Source: Shewanella sp. UCD-KL21 (GTDB lineage Bacteria > Pseudomonadota > Gammaproteobacteria > Enterobacterales > Shewanellaceae). From it: a stretch of DNA of 64,000 bases. The stretch lies in NCBI RefSeq assembly GCF_001957135.1, contig NZ_MPHK01000010.1:90290-154289 (forward strand), given 5' to 3'. Below, piece after piece: positions 8,357 to 17,407 of this stretch. The translations under genes were made by a program, and so were the position numbers. Under the pieces are notes generated by a model that saw only the letters and a program-made list of their open reading frames with translations, ran no database searches and had not been told where the DNA came from. Position 1 is the first letter of the stretch. Each line of letters starts with the position of its first letter.

Positions 8357-9508
8357 TTACTGTACAGGGGTAATGGTTAAACCGCTGCCAGCTTGGCAGA
8401 CATACACATCCGCTTGCAAGCCAAAACGGCTTTGGTATTGATTATCAATAGCTTGCCTAATGATATCGACATCTTGCTCACGACATAGGCACACAATTGC
8501 ACCACCAAAGCCGCCACCAGTCATTCTGACTGCGCCGCGATCGCCTAACGCTTGCTGGCAAATCTCAACCAAACCGTCTGTAGCAGGAACTGTGACTTCA
8601 AAATCGAATTTTAATGATTGATGTGATGCTGTCATCAGTTGACGAAGATGATCCATATCATTAGCCGCTAAGGCTTTGGTTGCCGCTAACACGCGAGCGT
8701 TTTCACTGATCACGTGATGAGCTCGTTTAAATTCGGTTGCTGTGAGTTGATCTTTATGGGTTTGTAGTAGCGCCACGTCTGCTAAACGTAAACTGCTTAC
8801 CCCCATTTTGCTGGCGGCTTGTTCGCAATCTATACGGCGTTGATTGTATTCACTGTCAACAAGTTTGCGCGGGTAGTTGGAGTTAACGATGACCAGATTT
8901 AAATCTGCTGGTATTTGAATCGCTTTCGTTTGTAGGTGCTGGCAATCAATCAATAAAGCGTGTTGCGGCACACCTTTGGCCGAAATTAATTGATCCATGA
9001 TGCCACATTGGCAATCCATAAAATCATTTTCTGCTTGCTGACCAAAAACAGCGATTTGCTCTAATGATAATCCCAGTTGGCTAAGCTGATTAAACATGCC
9101 AGCAATCGCCACTTCAAGTGCCGCTGAAGATGAAAGCCCGCTACCTTGCGGGACATCACTTTCAATTAATAAGTCAACGCCTTGAAGCTTATGCCCAGCA
9201 CGTTGCAATACAAATGCCACTGCACGTATATAGTTGCCCCATTGCGAGTTCCCCTGCGTAATCGGCGCGGACAGCGAAAAAGACTCGACCTCATTCGGGT
9301 ACATACTAGAGCGAACAACCACTTGGTTATCATCGCGTTGGCGGTAAGCCACTTGGGTTAAGAATGTCAGTGCACTAGGCAAGACAAAGCCATCATTATA
9401 ATCGGTAAATTCACCAATAATGTTGACTCGCCCTGGTGCGCTGGCAATACCTTGTGCTTTGGTGTGATAGATTTGCTCAAAACGCTGAGCAAGTGTTGGG
9501 TTACTCAT
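8357..9508 (-). CDS. galK: Galactokinase
   Basis: This GHMP-family kinase phosphorylates alpha-D-galactose at C1 in the Leloir pathway, in the cytoplasm. It has 383 residues, the usual length. Signatures are APGRVNIIGEFTDYNDGFVLP (sugar binding, from residue 24), the ATP loop PQGSGLSSSAA, the catalytic Asp region GIMDQLIS and the C-terminal MTGGGFGGAIVCL. One feature is odd: the family signature normally reads GEHTDY, but here residue 34 is Phe where the galactose-contacting His is expected. The start codon lies inside the end of galT (8-nt overlap), so the two are translationally coupled. Confidence 0.97.
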   Translation of the reverse strand: MSNPTLAQRFEQIYHTKAQGIASAPGRVNIIGEFTDYNDGFVLPSALTFLTQVAYRQRDDNQVVVRSSMYPNEVESFSLSAPITQGNSQWGNYIRAVAFVLQRAGHKLQGVDLLIESDVPQGSGLSSSAALEVAIAGMFNQLSQLGLSLEQIAVFGQQAENDFMDCQCGIMDQLISAKGVPQHALLIDCQHLQTKAIQIPADLNLVIVNSNYPRKLVDSEYNQRRIDCEQAASKMGVSSLRLADVALLQTHKDQLTATEFKRAHHVISENARVLAATKALAANDMDHLRQLMTASHQSLKFDFEVTVPATDGLVEICQQALGDRGAVRMTGGGFGGAIVCLCREQDVDIIRQAIDNQYQSRFGLQADVYVCQAGSGLTITPVQ

Positions 9509-10550
9509 TAGGGCTTCCTTGCTTGTAATGAATGCTACTGGCTTGCTGCAGTAGTGTTGCTGCGGTTTCAGCCGTTAAATCTCGTTGACTTTCAGCCAGC
9601 ATCTCATAGCCAACCATATGTTTTTTGACTGTTGCAGAACGAAGCAGTGGCGGGTAAAAATGGCCATGTAATCGCCAATGACTATCATCTTGTGTTGGCT
9701 GTGACGGTGCATTGTGCCAGCCCATTGAGTATGGAAAACTGCAATTGAATAGATTGTCATATTTGGTTGTTAACACTTTAATCGCTTCAGCAAGAGAAGC
9801 TTTATGTGCTTGGGTCATTTGCCCAAAGTGGCGAATATCCTCTTTGGCTACCACCAAGGTTTCAAATGGCCATGCAGCCCAATAAGGCACTACGACCAAC
9901 CAATGTTGATTTTCGAACACGATACGTTGCTTGGCCTCAATTTCATGATCCACATAATCGCCCAGCAGTGCGCGACCATGTTTGGCAAAATAGGCTTGCT
10001 GATTGACATCTTCTAGTGCTATTTCACTGGAAAGATGATCGTGTGCCCAAATTTGTCCGTGAGGATGAGGTTGAGAGCAACCCATTACCGCACCTTTATT
10101 TTCGAAAATATGTACGCAGCGATACTGCTTAGCCAACTCTTGATAGTTTAACTGCCAGGTGTTGACGAGCTGTTCTATGGCCGTCAGTGGCAGTTCTGGC
10201 AAGGTGACATTATGCTGATCAGAAAAACAAATTACCCGACATTCACCGCTAGCAGCTTCCGCCATAAATAGTGGCTGTTTGCTATCTTGTGCAACAGCTT
10301 GGTGAGTTGGGTTGAGCGCCCCAAAGTCATTAGTAAATACAAAGGTGCCTTGATATTCAGGGTTAGTTACATTGTTTGCACGCTGATTACCTGAACATAG
10401 TGGGCAATTAGCATCATAGCTAGGCAAACTGGTTTGTTCACTTGCCTCTGTCGCCCCTTGCCATGGGCGATTATTCCTCTGGGGTGACACTAACACCCAA
10501 TCACCGCTTAATGGGTTCTTTCGACGGTGAGTAAATTCAAGATCAGCCAT
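9501..10550 (-). CDS. galT: Galactose-1-phosphate uridylyltransferase
   Basis: GalT exchanges UMP between UDP-glucose and galactose-1-phosphate, giving UDP-galactose and glucose-1-phosphate. At 349 residues it has the family's length. The HIT-like active site QPHPHGQIWAHD contains the nucleophilic His, and CPLCSGN near residue 50 provides Zn-binding cysteines. It is the first gene of the leftward galT-galK-esterase operon. The upstream gap carries perfect and near-perfect copies of the locus operator. No UDP-galactose 4-epimerase or mutarotase is present in this window, so the Leloir cycle must be completed from elsewhere. Confidence 0.97.
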   Translation of the reverse strand: MADLEFTHRRKNPLSGDWVLVSPQRNNRPWQGATEASEQTSLPSYDANCPLCSGNQRANNVTNPEYQGTFVFTNDFGALNPTHQAVAQDSKQPLFMAEAASGECRVICFSDQHNVTLPELPLTAIEQLVNTWQLNYQELAKQYRCVHIFENKGAVMGCSQPHPHGQIWAHDHLSSEIALEDVNQQAYFAKHGRALLGDYVDHEIEAKQRIVFENQHWLVVVPYWAAWPFETLVVAKEDIRHFGQMTQAHKASLAEAIKVLTTKYDNLFNCSFPYSMGWHNAPSQPTQDDSHWRLHGHFYPPLLRSATVKKHMVGYEMLAESQRDLTAETAATLLQQASSIHYKQGSPNE

Positions 10551-10590
10551 GCAATCCTCTAGCTAAAATGCAATATCATAAGTGATTTTT

Positions 10591-10611
10591 AGTATTTATA
10601 TGATAAATACT
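10591..10611. promoter_or_regulatory. Perfect palindromic operator upstream of galT
   Basis: AGTATTTAT and ATAAATACT are exact reverse complements with a 3-nt centre (ATG). It lies 41 nt before the galT start in the galT/glpD divergent gap (10551-10870). It is the best example of the operator shared across this locus, probably bound by the GntR-type regulator at 14399. Confidence 0.7.
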
Positions 10612-10776
10612 ACTATTGATTTTTTATTTGTACAAGTCACAGCAACGTAAGTTGTTAACTTAATGTGACTAAAATAGTCAGACTGTCAAGTTTACTCAAA
10701 CGGGTTATATTTAAAACAGCAATGGCTGTTGCTTGCGCTTAAGTACGCGCTTTCGCTATGATAAAAAACAATATAT

Positions 10777-10824
10777 AGTATTTATCATATAATATATTGA
10801 ATTTGTATTTATCTTACTTTTAAT
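10777..10824. promoter_or_regulatory. Operator plus extra half-site upstream of glpD
   Basis: The site at 10777-10797 has a perfect left half AGTATTTAT, a CAT centre and a degenerate right half ATAATATAT. A further half-site, TGTATTTAT then CTT, starts at 10804, 27 bp on. The pair lies 47-94 nt before the glpD start. Confidence 0.6.
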
Positions 10825-10870
10825 AGGTTAAATACACAGAGTGTAGCGCAGTAAACAAGGATAGACGGTA

Positions 10871-12451
10871 ATGAGAACCGCTTCAGAAATGTACGATATT
10901 GTGGTGATTGGCGGCGGCATTAATGGTGTTGGTATCGCTGCCGATGCTGCTAGTCGCGGTTTAAAAATATTGTTATGTGAACAAAATGACTTGGCATCTG
11001 CTACCTCATCAAATAGTAGCAAATTGATCCATGGTGGATTGCGCTACCTTGAGCATTATGAATTTAGATTAGTCAAAGAGGCATTAGCTGAGCGCGAAGT
11101 GCTATTAAGAAATGCGCCTCATATTATTAAGCCGTTAACGTTTCATTTACCTCATCAAGATCACTTGCGCCCGGCCTGGATGATCCGCCTTGGGCTGATG
11201 ATGTATGACAACTTGGCGAAAAGAATTACCTTACCAAAATCAAAATCCATTAAGTTCTCAGCAGATAATCCGCTAAAATCAGAAATAACCAAAGGCTTTA
11301 GTTATGCCGATGCTTGGGTTGATGACTCTCGAATGGTGGTGCTAAATGCATTGCAGGCCAAGCAACTGGGTGCCCAGATTTATACTCGCACCCGCTGCGT
11401 TAACGCTAAACGTGAACAGCAACACTGGCTTGTCACTTTGGAATGCCAGCAAACAGGCAAGCAATTTTCGGTTAAATCAAAAGCGCTAGTGAATGCCTCT
11501 GGCCCATGGGTGGCGAAATTGTTTGATGATGTATTGCCCTTCACTAGTCCACAAAACATCCGTTTGGTCAGAGGCAGCCACATTGTCGTGCCTCGTATTC
11601 ATTCACAGCCCCAAGCTTATATCTTGCAAAATGAAGATCAGCGCATCGTATTTATTCTGCCTTTTGAAGATGATTATTCATTAATTGGTACCACAGATAT
11701 GGATTATCAAGGCGATCCTGGGCAAGTACAGATTAACGATGAAGAAATTGACTACCTGATTGATATCACCAACAGTTATTTTAAGCAGCAGATTAGCCGT
11801 AATGACGTATTGCATACCTTTTCTGGTGTGAGGCCTTTAATTGATGACGAAGCTGAATCCGCCCAGAAAGTAAGTCGTGATTATCGATTTGAAATTGACG
11901 CCCCAAAGCTTGATGATGGCCAGCAAGCTGCAGTCTTACTGTCTGCTTTTGGTGGCAAAATTACTACCTATCGTAAATTGTCTGAAGCTGCGGTTAATCA
12001 ATTAGCCGCTTATTTTCCGCAATTAGCCCCAAGCAACACCGCCAATCAACCTTTACCCGGTGGTAATATTTCTTCAATTACCACCTTGTTAGCACAGTTA
12101 AAAGCCCTGTACCCAAATATGCCCCAGCAACTTATCCACCGCTGGGCAAGAAGTTACGGCACTTTAACGATGGATGTTATTGGCTCAGCAACTTGCGAGG
12201 CACAGTTAGGGCAAGACTTTGGCCATGGATTATATGCAGCTGAAGTCGACTACCTTATTGCCAATGAATGGGCACAGGATGCCAGTGATATTTTATGGCG
12301 CCGAACCAAGGTGGGATTACGTTTTAATGCACAGCAAACCCAAGTGTTGCAATCTTATCTAATGAGTCGACGAACAAAGCATTGCCAAGCCACGATTGGC
12401 AATCAAGTTTGCGATACACAAAACTTAACGTCAATGGCCGATACAGGTTAA
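10871..12451 (+). CDS. glpD: Aerobic glycerol-3-phosphate dehydrogenase
   Basis: This FAD enzyme oxidises sn-glycerol-3-phosphate to dihydroxyacetone phosphate and feeds electrons to quinone at the inner membrane. The 526 residues match E. coli GlpD closely: IVVIGGGINGVGIAADAA, SSKLIHGGLRYLEHYEFRL, ALAEREVLL, RPAWMIRLGL, GSHIVVPR and FGGKITTYRKL. AAGG lies about 10 nt before the ATG. Its place inside a galactoside locus under the same candidate operator is unusual and suggests that the imported compound releases glycerol. No glycerol kinase or facilitator gene is nearby. It converges on dgoK, the two stop codons sharing a 14-bp palindrome. Confidence 0.93.
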   Translation: MRTASEMYDIVVIGGGINGVGIAADAASRGLKILLCEQNDLASATSSNSSKLIHGGLRYLEHYEFRLVKEALAEREVLLRNAPHIIKPLTFHLPHQDHLRPAWMIRLGLMMYDNLAKRITLPKSKSIKFSADNPLKSEITKGFSYADAWVDDSRMVVLNALQAKQLGAQIYTRTRCVNAKREQQHWLVTLECQQTGKQFSVKSKALVNASGPWVAKLFDDVLPFTSPQNIRLVRGSHIVVPRIHSQPQAYILQNEDQRIVFILPFEDDYSLIGTTDMDYQGDPGQVQINDEEIDYLIDITNSYFKQQISRNDVLHTFSGVRPLIDDEAESAQKVSRDYRFEIDAPKLDDGQQAAVLLSAFGGKITTYRKLSEAAVNQLAAYFPQLAPSNTANQPLPGGNISSITTLLAQLKALYPNMPQQLIHRWARSYGTLTMDVIGSATCEAQLGQDFGHGLYAAEVDYLIANEWAQDASDILWRRTKVGLRFNAQQTQVLQSYLMSRRTKHCQATIGNQVCDTQNLTSMADTG

Positions 12452-12457
12452 CGGCCG

Positions 12458-13411
12458 TTAATGGTATTGACTCATTTTCTGATACACCACCTCAAAACCT
12501 TTTAAGGTTGCTTGGTTCACACTAACCAATTGCGTGTTAATTTGACAACGACTCAATACATTCGCAAAGCATTGACTGAGATGCTCAGGGCCAATAATGG
12601 TGATGGGTGGTAAACCGCTAAAATCCCATTCTTTAGCGTTTATTGCCGCCTTAACATCATGGGCAATTAATAATCCCGACAGGTAACAATGAGCTTGTTT
12701 AGGGCTGGTATTGTTAAACAATTGCTGGCTTCTGACGCTAAACAAGCCGTGGCTAAAGTTATCTATCTCACTGTCTAAAATGAACTTAGCACCTTGGGTA
12801 AATGCGTCAAAATCAAAGTCTGTTTCAGTGGCTTTATCTTGGATAAGGACGCTTTGATTTGATAGTAAGTCGTATAACTCACCGGTTAAAGCCGTTTTAA
12901 AGAGCTGTACCACACCGTCTTCAATGAGTACCCACTTAGTATGAGTGCCCGGCAAACAAACAAGATGTCGCCCTTGTTTGTTTGCTGCAGATAAGTTTAA
13001 CCAGCCCAGTAACTGACATTCTTCGCCGCGCATAGCATCAAAATGATGCGGCGCTATTTGGCAACTAAGACCGGGGAAAATAGTAATAGGATTACCGTGA
13101 CAACAAAAACTCATACCAGCATAAATAATTTGTTCAGGAGCAATAGGGCAAGGCAGATAAGGGGTTTCTTTCCAGCCGATACTGGAGCCTATTTGGCCTA
13201 TCATTAAAATATCTAGCACCCCGTATCGTTCAACCCAAGGGCTTATGGTTTCTAATAAGGTGGTTTGAAAATCACTTTGGATTTTCTGTACCCCTAAACT
13301 GTTAACCCGTTCAATCACTTGAATGGGCTGCTTGACACTGATGTGGCATAAATAAGCCCGTAAATGGCTGGTGCCCCAATCAATTGCAATAAAATGAGCT
13401 TTCCCGACCAC
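12458..13411 (-). CDS. dgoK: 2-dehydro-3-deoxygalactonokinase
   Basis: DgoK phosphorylates 2-keto-3-deoxy-D-galactonate in the De Ley-Doudoroff route of galactose breakdown. The 317-residue protein shows family features: phosphate loop IDWGTSHLRAY (from residue 10), GEECQLLG and CLPGTHTKWV. The start is a GTG at 13411, with GGGAG upstream and only 3 nt after the SDR stop, so the genes are coupled. The lactonase, galactonate dehydratase and KDPGal aldolase expected with it are not in the window. A changed role for this kinase is therefore possible, although the sequence looks orthodox. Confidence 0.88.
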   Translation of the reverse strand: MVGKAHFIAIDWGTSHLRAYLCHISVKQPIQVIERVNSLGVQKIQSDFQTTLLETISPWVERYGVLDILMIGQIGSSIGWKETPYLPCPIAPEQIIYAGMSFCCHGNPITIFPGLSCQIAPHHFDAMRGEECQLLGWLNLSAANKQGRHLVCLPGTHTKWVLIEDGVVQLFKTALTGELYDLLSNQSVLIQDKATETDFDFDAFTQGAKFILDSEIDNFSHGLFSVRSQQLFNNTSPKQAHCYLSGLLIAHDVKAAINAKEWDFSGLPPITIIGPEHLSQCFANVLSRCQINTQLVSVNQATLKGFEVVYQKMSQYH

Positions 13412-13414
13412 GAT

Positions 13415-14194
13415 TTACGCTCTCCCGCCATCAATATTAATGCACTGACCGGTGATCATTTGGCTGTTATCTGAAGCTAAAAATAACGCAAGCGCTGCCA
13501 CATCTTCAGGAGTGATTCGACGTTTAATCGCCATTGATTCAGTCCACTTTTGTTCTTCTTCTTTTGTTAGCCAGCTCGACAGTTGTTTTTCCGTCGCCAC
13601 CCAACCGGGTAAAATGGCATTAACTCGTACCCCATATTCGCCAAACTCTTTTGCAAGGGCGCGAGTCATGCCAATAATTCCCGCTTTAGCCGTCACATAA
13701 CCTGTCATTTGTTGTGAGCCTAATAAGGCTGTAATGGAACTGAAATTAATGATACTGCCACATCTGTGCTGTTTCATGACGTTAAAGGCTGCTTGGGAGG
13801 CAAAAAATGTCGGGTCTAAATTAACTTGCATACACTTATGCCAAGACTCAGGCGATATGTGTTCAACCTCATGACGGGTATCATCTGCGACATTGTTAAT
13901 CAACACATCAAGCCGACCAAAATGAGCGGTGGCCTCTATAATAGCGTCTTGTAATGCTTTGATATCGGTGACATCAACGGCTTTAAACCAAATTGACTGG
14001 CAAACATTGCTAGGTAATTGACTGATGAGCAGATCCGCCGTCTGGGCATCAATATCAACCAAAGCGACTTTGGCCTCTTGCTGTAAAAAAGCGCTCACCA
14101 TGGCAGCACCTATGCCACTTGCACCACCTGTAATGAAAATCACTTTCTCTTTGAGTTGTTGGTATTGAGTTGAGTCATTCACCCTAGGTTCCAT
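13415..14194 (-). CDS. SDR-family NAD(P) oxidoreductase, probable galactose 1-dehydrogenase
   Basis: This is a classical 259-residue short-chain dehydrogenase. It has cofactor motif TGGASGIG (about residues 18-25), acidic VDID selecting the cofactor, LINNVAD, catalytic Ser in NFSSITAL, YVTAKAG (Tyr and Lys), LPGWVATE, and the C-terminal GQCINIDGGRA common in sugar dehydrogenases. It precedes dgoK in a two-gene operon, so oxidation of D-galactose to galactonolactone is the simplest role. SDR specificity cannot be read from sequence; another sugar or polyol is possible. The ribosome site is weak. It is divergent from the GntR regulator. Confidence 0.8.
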   Translation of the reverse strand: MEPRVNDSTQYQQLKEKVIFITGGASGIGAAMVSAFLQQEAKVALVDIDAQTADLLISQLPSNVCQSIWFKAVDVTDIKALQDAIIEATAHFGRLDVLINNVADDTRHEVEHISPESWHKCMQVNLDPTFFASQAAFNVMKQHRCGSIINFSSITALLGSQQMTGYVTAKAGIIGMTRALAKEFGEYGVRVNAILPGWVATEKQLSSWLTKEEEQKWTESMAIKRRITPEDVAALALFLASDNSQMITGQCINIDGGRA

Positions 14195-14299
14195 CCATTA
14201 TTATTTTACTTAATGATATGTTGTTTATTGAGCGGGTTATGCATCTTGATAACATAGAACACCAGACCCCAAATGAATGTGTAAACCCGCTCTATATCA

Positions 14300-14364
14300 A
14301 TCTTTTATCATTAATTTACTGCAAAACAAAGTTATATCATCTTTGCATTTAAATATGATATAAC
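14300..14364. promoter_or_regulatory. Candidate regulatory palindromes between the SDR and GntR genes
   Basis: Two structures lie in the 204-bp divergent gap. One is a degenerate operator copy at 14300-14320 (6/9 and 5/9 matches around CAT). The other is an exact 10-bp inverted repeat, GTTATATCAT at 14331-14340 and ATGATATAAC at 14355-14364. Both end just before the regulator start, fitting autoregulation. Confidence 0.45.
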
Positions 14365-14398
14365 AGATTAATGTACCAACAATTGGATCTTTATCGGC

Positions 14399-15097
14399 AT
14401 GGCTAATACACCACGACAGAATTTAACCCATCAATTAACCCATGATCTTGGTGTTGCGATAGTGAAAGGGGTTTACCCAATTGGTGAGGGATTACCCTCA
14501 GAAGCAGATTTATGTATTGAATACGATGTCAGTCGTAGTTCGACCCGTGAAGCGGTAAAAATGCTATCAGCTAAAGGCTTAATTACTTCACGCCCTAAGC
14601 AAGGGATCAGAGTCATGCCTGAAAGCCACTGGAATATGTTTGATACCGATGTACTACGTTGGATATTAAGCAGTAAACCGTCTTTGTCATTACTAAAAGA
14701 ATTTACTCAAGTGCGCGTGGCACTGGAGCCACAAGCGGCAGCCTTAGCATCAGTGAATGCAACCCAAGCACAGCTAGATGATATTGCTAAAGCCTTAGAG
14801 CGCATGGCTGAAGCCGAACAAGGCTTAGATGATCCGCTCGAAGCCGATATCGCTTTTCATACCAGTATTTTAATTGCCAGTGGCAACCGCTTTTTTGTGC
14901 AGTTAACTGACTTCATTGGAACCGCTTTACGAGTGAGCATTCGCTATACCAACAAAATAAAAGGTGTCGCAGGAGCCGATGTGTCTAAGCACGCAGAAAT
15001 TTATAATGCGATAAAAATGCGTAATCCGGTATTAGCTCAAGCGGCAGTGACCATGATTTTACAAGAAGCGTTAGAGTTGATTGAGTCTAAGCTTTAA
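14399..15097 (+). CDS. GntR-family (FadR/FCD subfamily) transcriptional regulator
   Basis: The 232-residue protein has an N-terminal winged helix-turn-helix (about residues 5-72, with LPSEADLCIEYDVSRSSTREA and the GLITSRPKQGIRV wing). A C-terminal all-helical FCD ligand domain (about residues 95-225) has DIAFHTSILIASGN and the later KHAEIYNAIKMRNP. The layout fits DgoR/FadR-type repressors that respond to sugar acids or related metabolites. As the only transcription factor in the galactoside locus it is the best candidate for binding the shared 21-bp palindrome. DgoR-like control by a galactonate intermediate is plausible because dgoK is the neighbour, but this is inferred. Confidence 0.88.
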   Translation: MANTPRQNLTHQLTHDLGVAIVKGVYPIGEGLPSEADLCIEYDVSRSSTREAVKMLSAKGLITSRPKQGIRVMPESHWNMFDTDVLRWILSSKPSLSLLKEFTQVRVALEPQAAALASVNATQAQLDDIAKALERMAEAEQGLDDPLEADIAFHTSILIASGNRFFVQLTDFIGTALRVSIRYTNKIKGVAGADVSKHAEIYNAIKMRNPVLAQAAVTMILQEALELIESKL

Positions 15098-15147
15098 TCA
15101 CATATTTTGTAATTACATATTGAAAGTCGCTTATATTGGCATTCAAT

Positions 15148-15177
15148 AAAAATGCACCTCAAATGAGGTGCATTTTT
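15148..15177. terminator. Bidirectional terminator between GntR and alpha-galactosidase genes
   Basis: A 13-bp perfect stem (AAAAATGCACCTC with its complement, AAAT loop) has A's on one side and T's on the other. It serves both the rightward regulator and the leftward GH36 gene. Confidence 0.9.
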
Positions 15178-15204
15178 GCATTAACTAGCAGGTGAATTAT
15201 CGGT

Positions 15205-17334
15205 TCAAACTTGATTCAATTCAAAGATTAATGAGGTTTGCGGAAAGGTGACCGGTAACTGCATACCAATAAACATTAATGCCTCACCAGTAAATACTTG
15301 GCCATCAATCACACCTAAAACATTATCTGAATACTCAAATAACTGCGTCGGCCACAATGTAGTGATTTTATATTTCGCCTGTGGACTTAACCCTGCAAAG
15401 CGGTATTTAGGCGGAGTAGTGCGTGGCGTTTCTTTGATGCTGTTATAGGCAAATAACGCCTGAGTTGCATCAGCATTAACCACCCCAAAATCTATCGATA
15501 AACCATCACTGTCTAGACGCACTAACTTACCCGAGTGGATTAACTGACGATGTTGCTTATGCAATTTAATGATCTGCTGTAATTGCTCACGCTCATTGTC
15601 GGTTAATTCCCTTGGGTCCATCTCAATGCCCATATGACCGAAAAATGCCACCGCGGCGCGGGTCGCAATGCTGATGTGGCGACCGGTAATATGACAATCG
15701 CGCGGGCCAACATGGGCGCCCATAATTTCAGCAGGAAAAAAGAACGAGCAGCCACGTTGAATGTGTAATCTGTCGAGCGCATCATTAGAATCCGATGTCC
15801 ATACTCGGTCAGTATGCTGTAACACGCCTAAATCAATTCTTGCGCCGCCTGAGGAGCAGCTTTCAATTTCAACATGGGGATGCGCCTGCTTTAAATCGGC
15901 AATTAATTGATAAGCCGCCAAGGTTTGCTGGTGTACCGCAGGCTTGCCTATTGCGTTACCCGCATGGTTTAAATCACGGTTCATGTCCCATTTGATATAC
16001 ACAATTTGAGGGTACTCAAGCAAGATGTCGTTGATGGCGTTAAATAAGTAATCAGTCACTTGTTTGCGAGTTAAATCAAGTACCAGTTGTTTCCTAAACT
16101 TGAGCTGTTCATTACCACGGGTTTGTAATACCCAATCAGGGTGGGCGCGGTATAAGTCGCTGTCTGGATTAACCATTTCGGGCTCAAACCATAAGCCAAA
16201 TTCCATCCCTACATGATTGACATGATCAATTAATGGCTGAAGCCCCTGAGGATAAATGCCTTCGTCCACCGTCCAATCGCCCAAACCAGCAAAGTCACCA
16301 CGACGTCCTTTAAACCAACCATCATCAAGAACAAAACGCTCAGCGCCAATGTCTGCCGCTTGTGAAGCTAACGACTTTAAGGTATCAACATCATGGTCAA
16401 AATAAATCCCTTCCCAAGTGTTGTAATGAATTGGCCGCGGCTTTTGTTTAACTGGCTCACGAATAAATTGCTGACGAATAAATTGATGATAACAAGCCGA
16501 TAAACCACTAAAACCTTGATCAGAATAGGCCATATACAGCGTTGGACTTTGATAGCGCTGCTGCGGCGGCAATGACAATTCACCGGGCATGAGTAGCTCA
16601 CCCATTTGCACATAACTGCGACCTTCTGCCAGTAATTCTGCGCGCATTTTGTGGTTACCGCTCCAGCCTAAATGAAACCCATAACACTCGCCGCCTTGCT
16701 CATGGGTAAGCTTGTTGTGCATGACTAAGCCGGGGAAGTTATCGTGGGAGGTTTTACCCTTGCGGTTTTCTCGTACATAGCTGCCAAGGAACAAATCAAA
16801 CGAATGACGCTGAAACTCATTTGACCAACGGCCCTCAAAAGACATGATTTGATTAATATGCAGCGGTAGCGGCATGGTGGGCGCTGCGCACCAATTTAGC
16901 TGCATGGCTTGTGAGCTGTCATTAATTAACTGAGTCTCAGCACTTAGCACATCGGTAAGAGGGTCAAGTTTAAGGCTATGAATTACGCTGATTTGGCGTA
17001 GCTCATCTTTACTAGTGAATACCACCTGATTATCTTGTTGCTTAACCTGAGTGAGCTTGCCGCCTAGAGACCAAGCATCTGCATCATTGCTAATTTCAAT
17101 CCCTGGCGCCCCAGTAAACCCTTGGCCCATTAACGGAGATAGCGCAATGGGCGCTTCAGTCACAACCGAGCATTTGGCCTCTTGACGAGTCGATAATTGG
17201 TCGATCATCCCGCTAGTGGTGGTATTGGATAATTTTTTTCCAAAGTAGGCAATAGCCGGGGTATTGCTCTGGCAATCAATGATTAAACTGCTATTAAGGC
17301 TATGCAATACAACAGAAGAGGCAAACGATAACAT
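15205..17334 (-). CDS. GH36 alpha-galactosidase
   Basis: This family 36 glycoside hydrolase removes terminal alpha-linked galactose. Its 709 residues comprise an N-terminal beta-sandwich (about 1-290), the catalytic barrel (about 300-620) and a C-terminal beta domain. Barrel motifs are FVLDDGWFKGRR, GLWFEPEMVNPDSDLY, IKWDMNRD with nucleophile Asp450, ESCSSGGARIDLG, and WTSDSNDALDR with acid/base Asp515. There is no signal peptide, so it acts in the cytoplasm on an imported galactoside. AGGAA lies 9 nt before the ATG. It is divergent from the GH42 gene, with a shared operator between them. Melibiose/raffinose-type sugars, floridoside and digalactosylglycerol are all possible substrates. Confidence 0.95.
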   Translation of the reverse strand: MLSFASSVVLHSLNSSLIIDCQSNTPAIAYFGKKLSNTTTSGMIDQLSTRQEAKCSVVTEAPIALSPLMGQGFTGAPGIEISNDADAWSLGGKLTQVKQQDNQVVFTSKDELRQISVIHSLKLDPLTDVLSAETQLINDSSQAMQLNWCAAPTMPLPLHINQIMSFEGRWSNEFQRHSFDLFLGSYVRENRKGKTSHDNFPGLVMHNKLTHEQGGECYGFHLGWSGNHKMRAELLAEGRSYVQMGELLMPGELSLPPQQRYQSPTLYMAYSDQGFSGLSACYHQFIRQQFIREPVKQKPRPIHYNTWEGIYFDHDVDTLKSLASQAADIGAERFVLDDGWFKGRRGDFAGLGDWTVDEGIYPQGLQPLIDHVNHVGMEFGLWFEPEMVNPDSDLYRAHPDWVLQTRGNEQLKFRKQLVLDLTRKQVTDYLFNAINDILLEYPQIVYIKWDMNRDLNHAGNAIGKPAVHQQTLAAYQLIADLKQAHPHVEIESCSSGGARIDLGVLQHTDRVWTSDSNDALDRLHIQRGCSFFFPAEIMGAHVGPRDCHITGRHISIATRAAVAFFGHMGIEMDPRELTDNEREQLQQIIKLHKQHRQLIHSGKLVRLDSDGLSIDFGVVNADATQALFAYNSIKETPRTTPPKYRFAGLSPQAKYKITTLWPTQLFEYSDNVLGVIDGQVFTGEALMFIGMQLPVTFPQTSLIFELNQV

Positions 17335-17407
17335 GAATTCAATTTCCTTTTTGAACGAGCCAAACGCTAACTAATGCACGAAATGATAATCTTTTTGCAA
17401 CAAAAAT

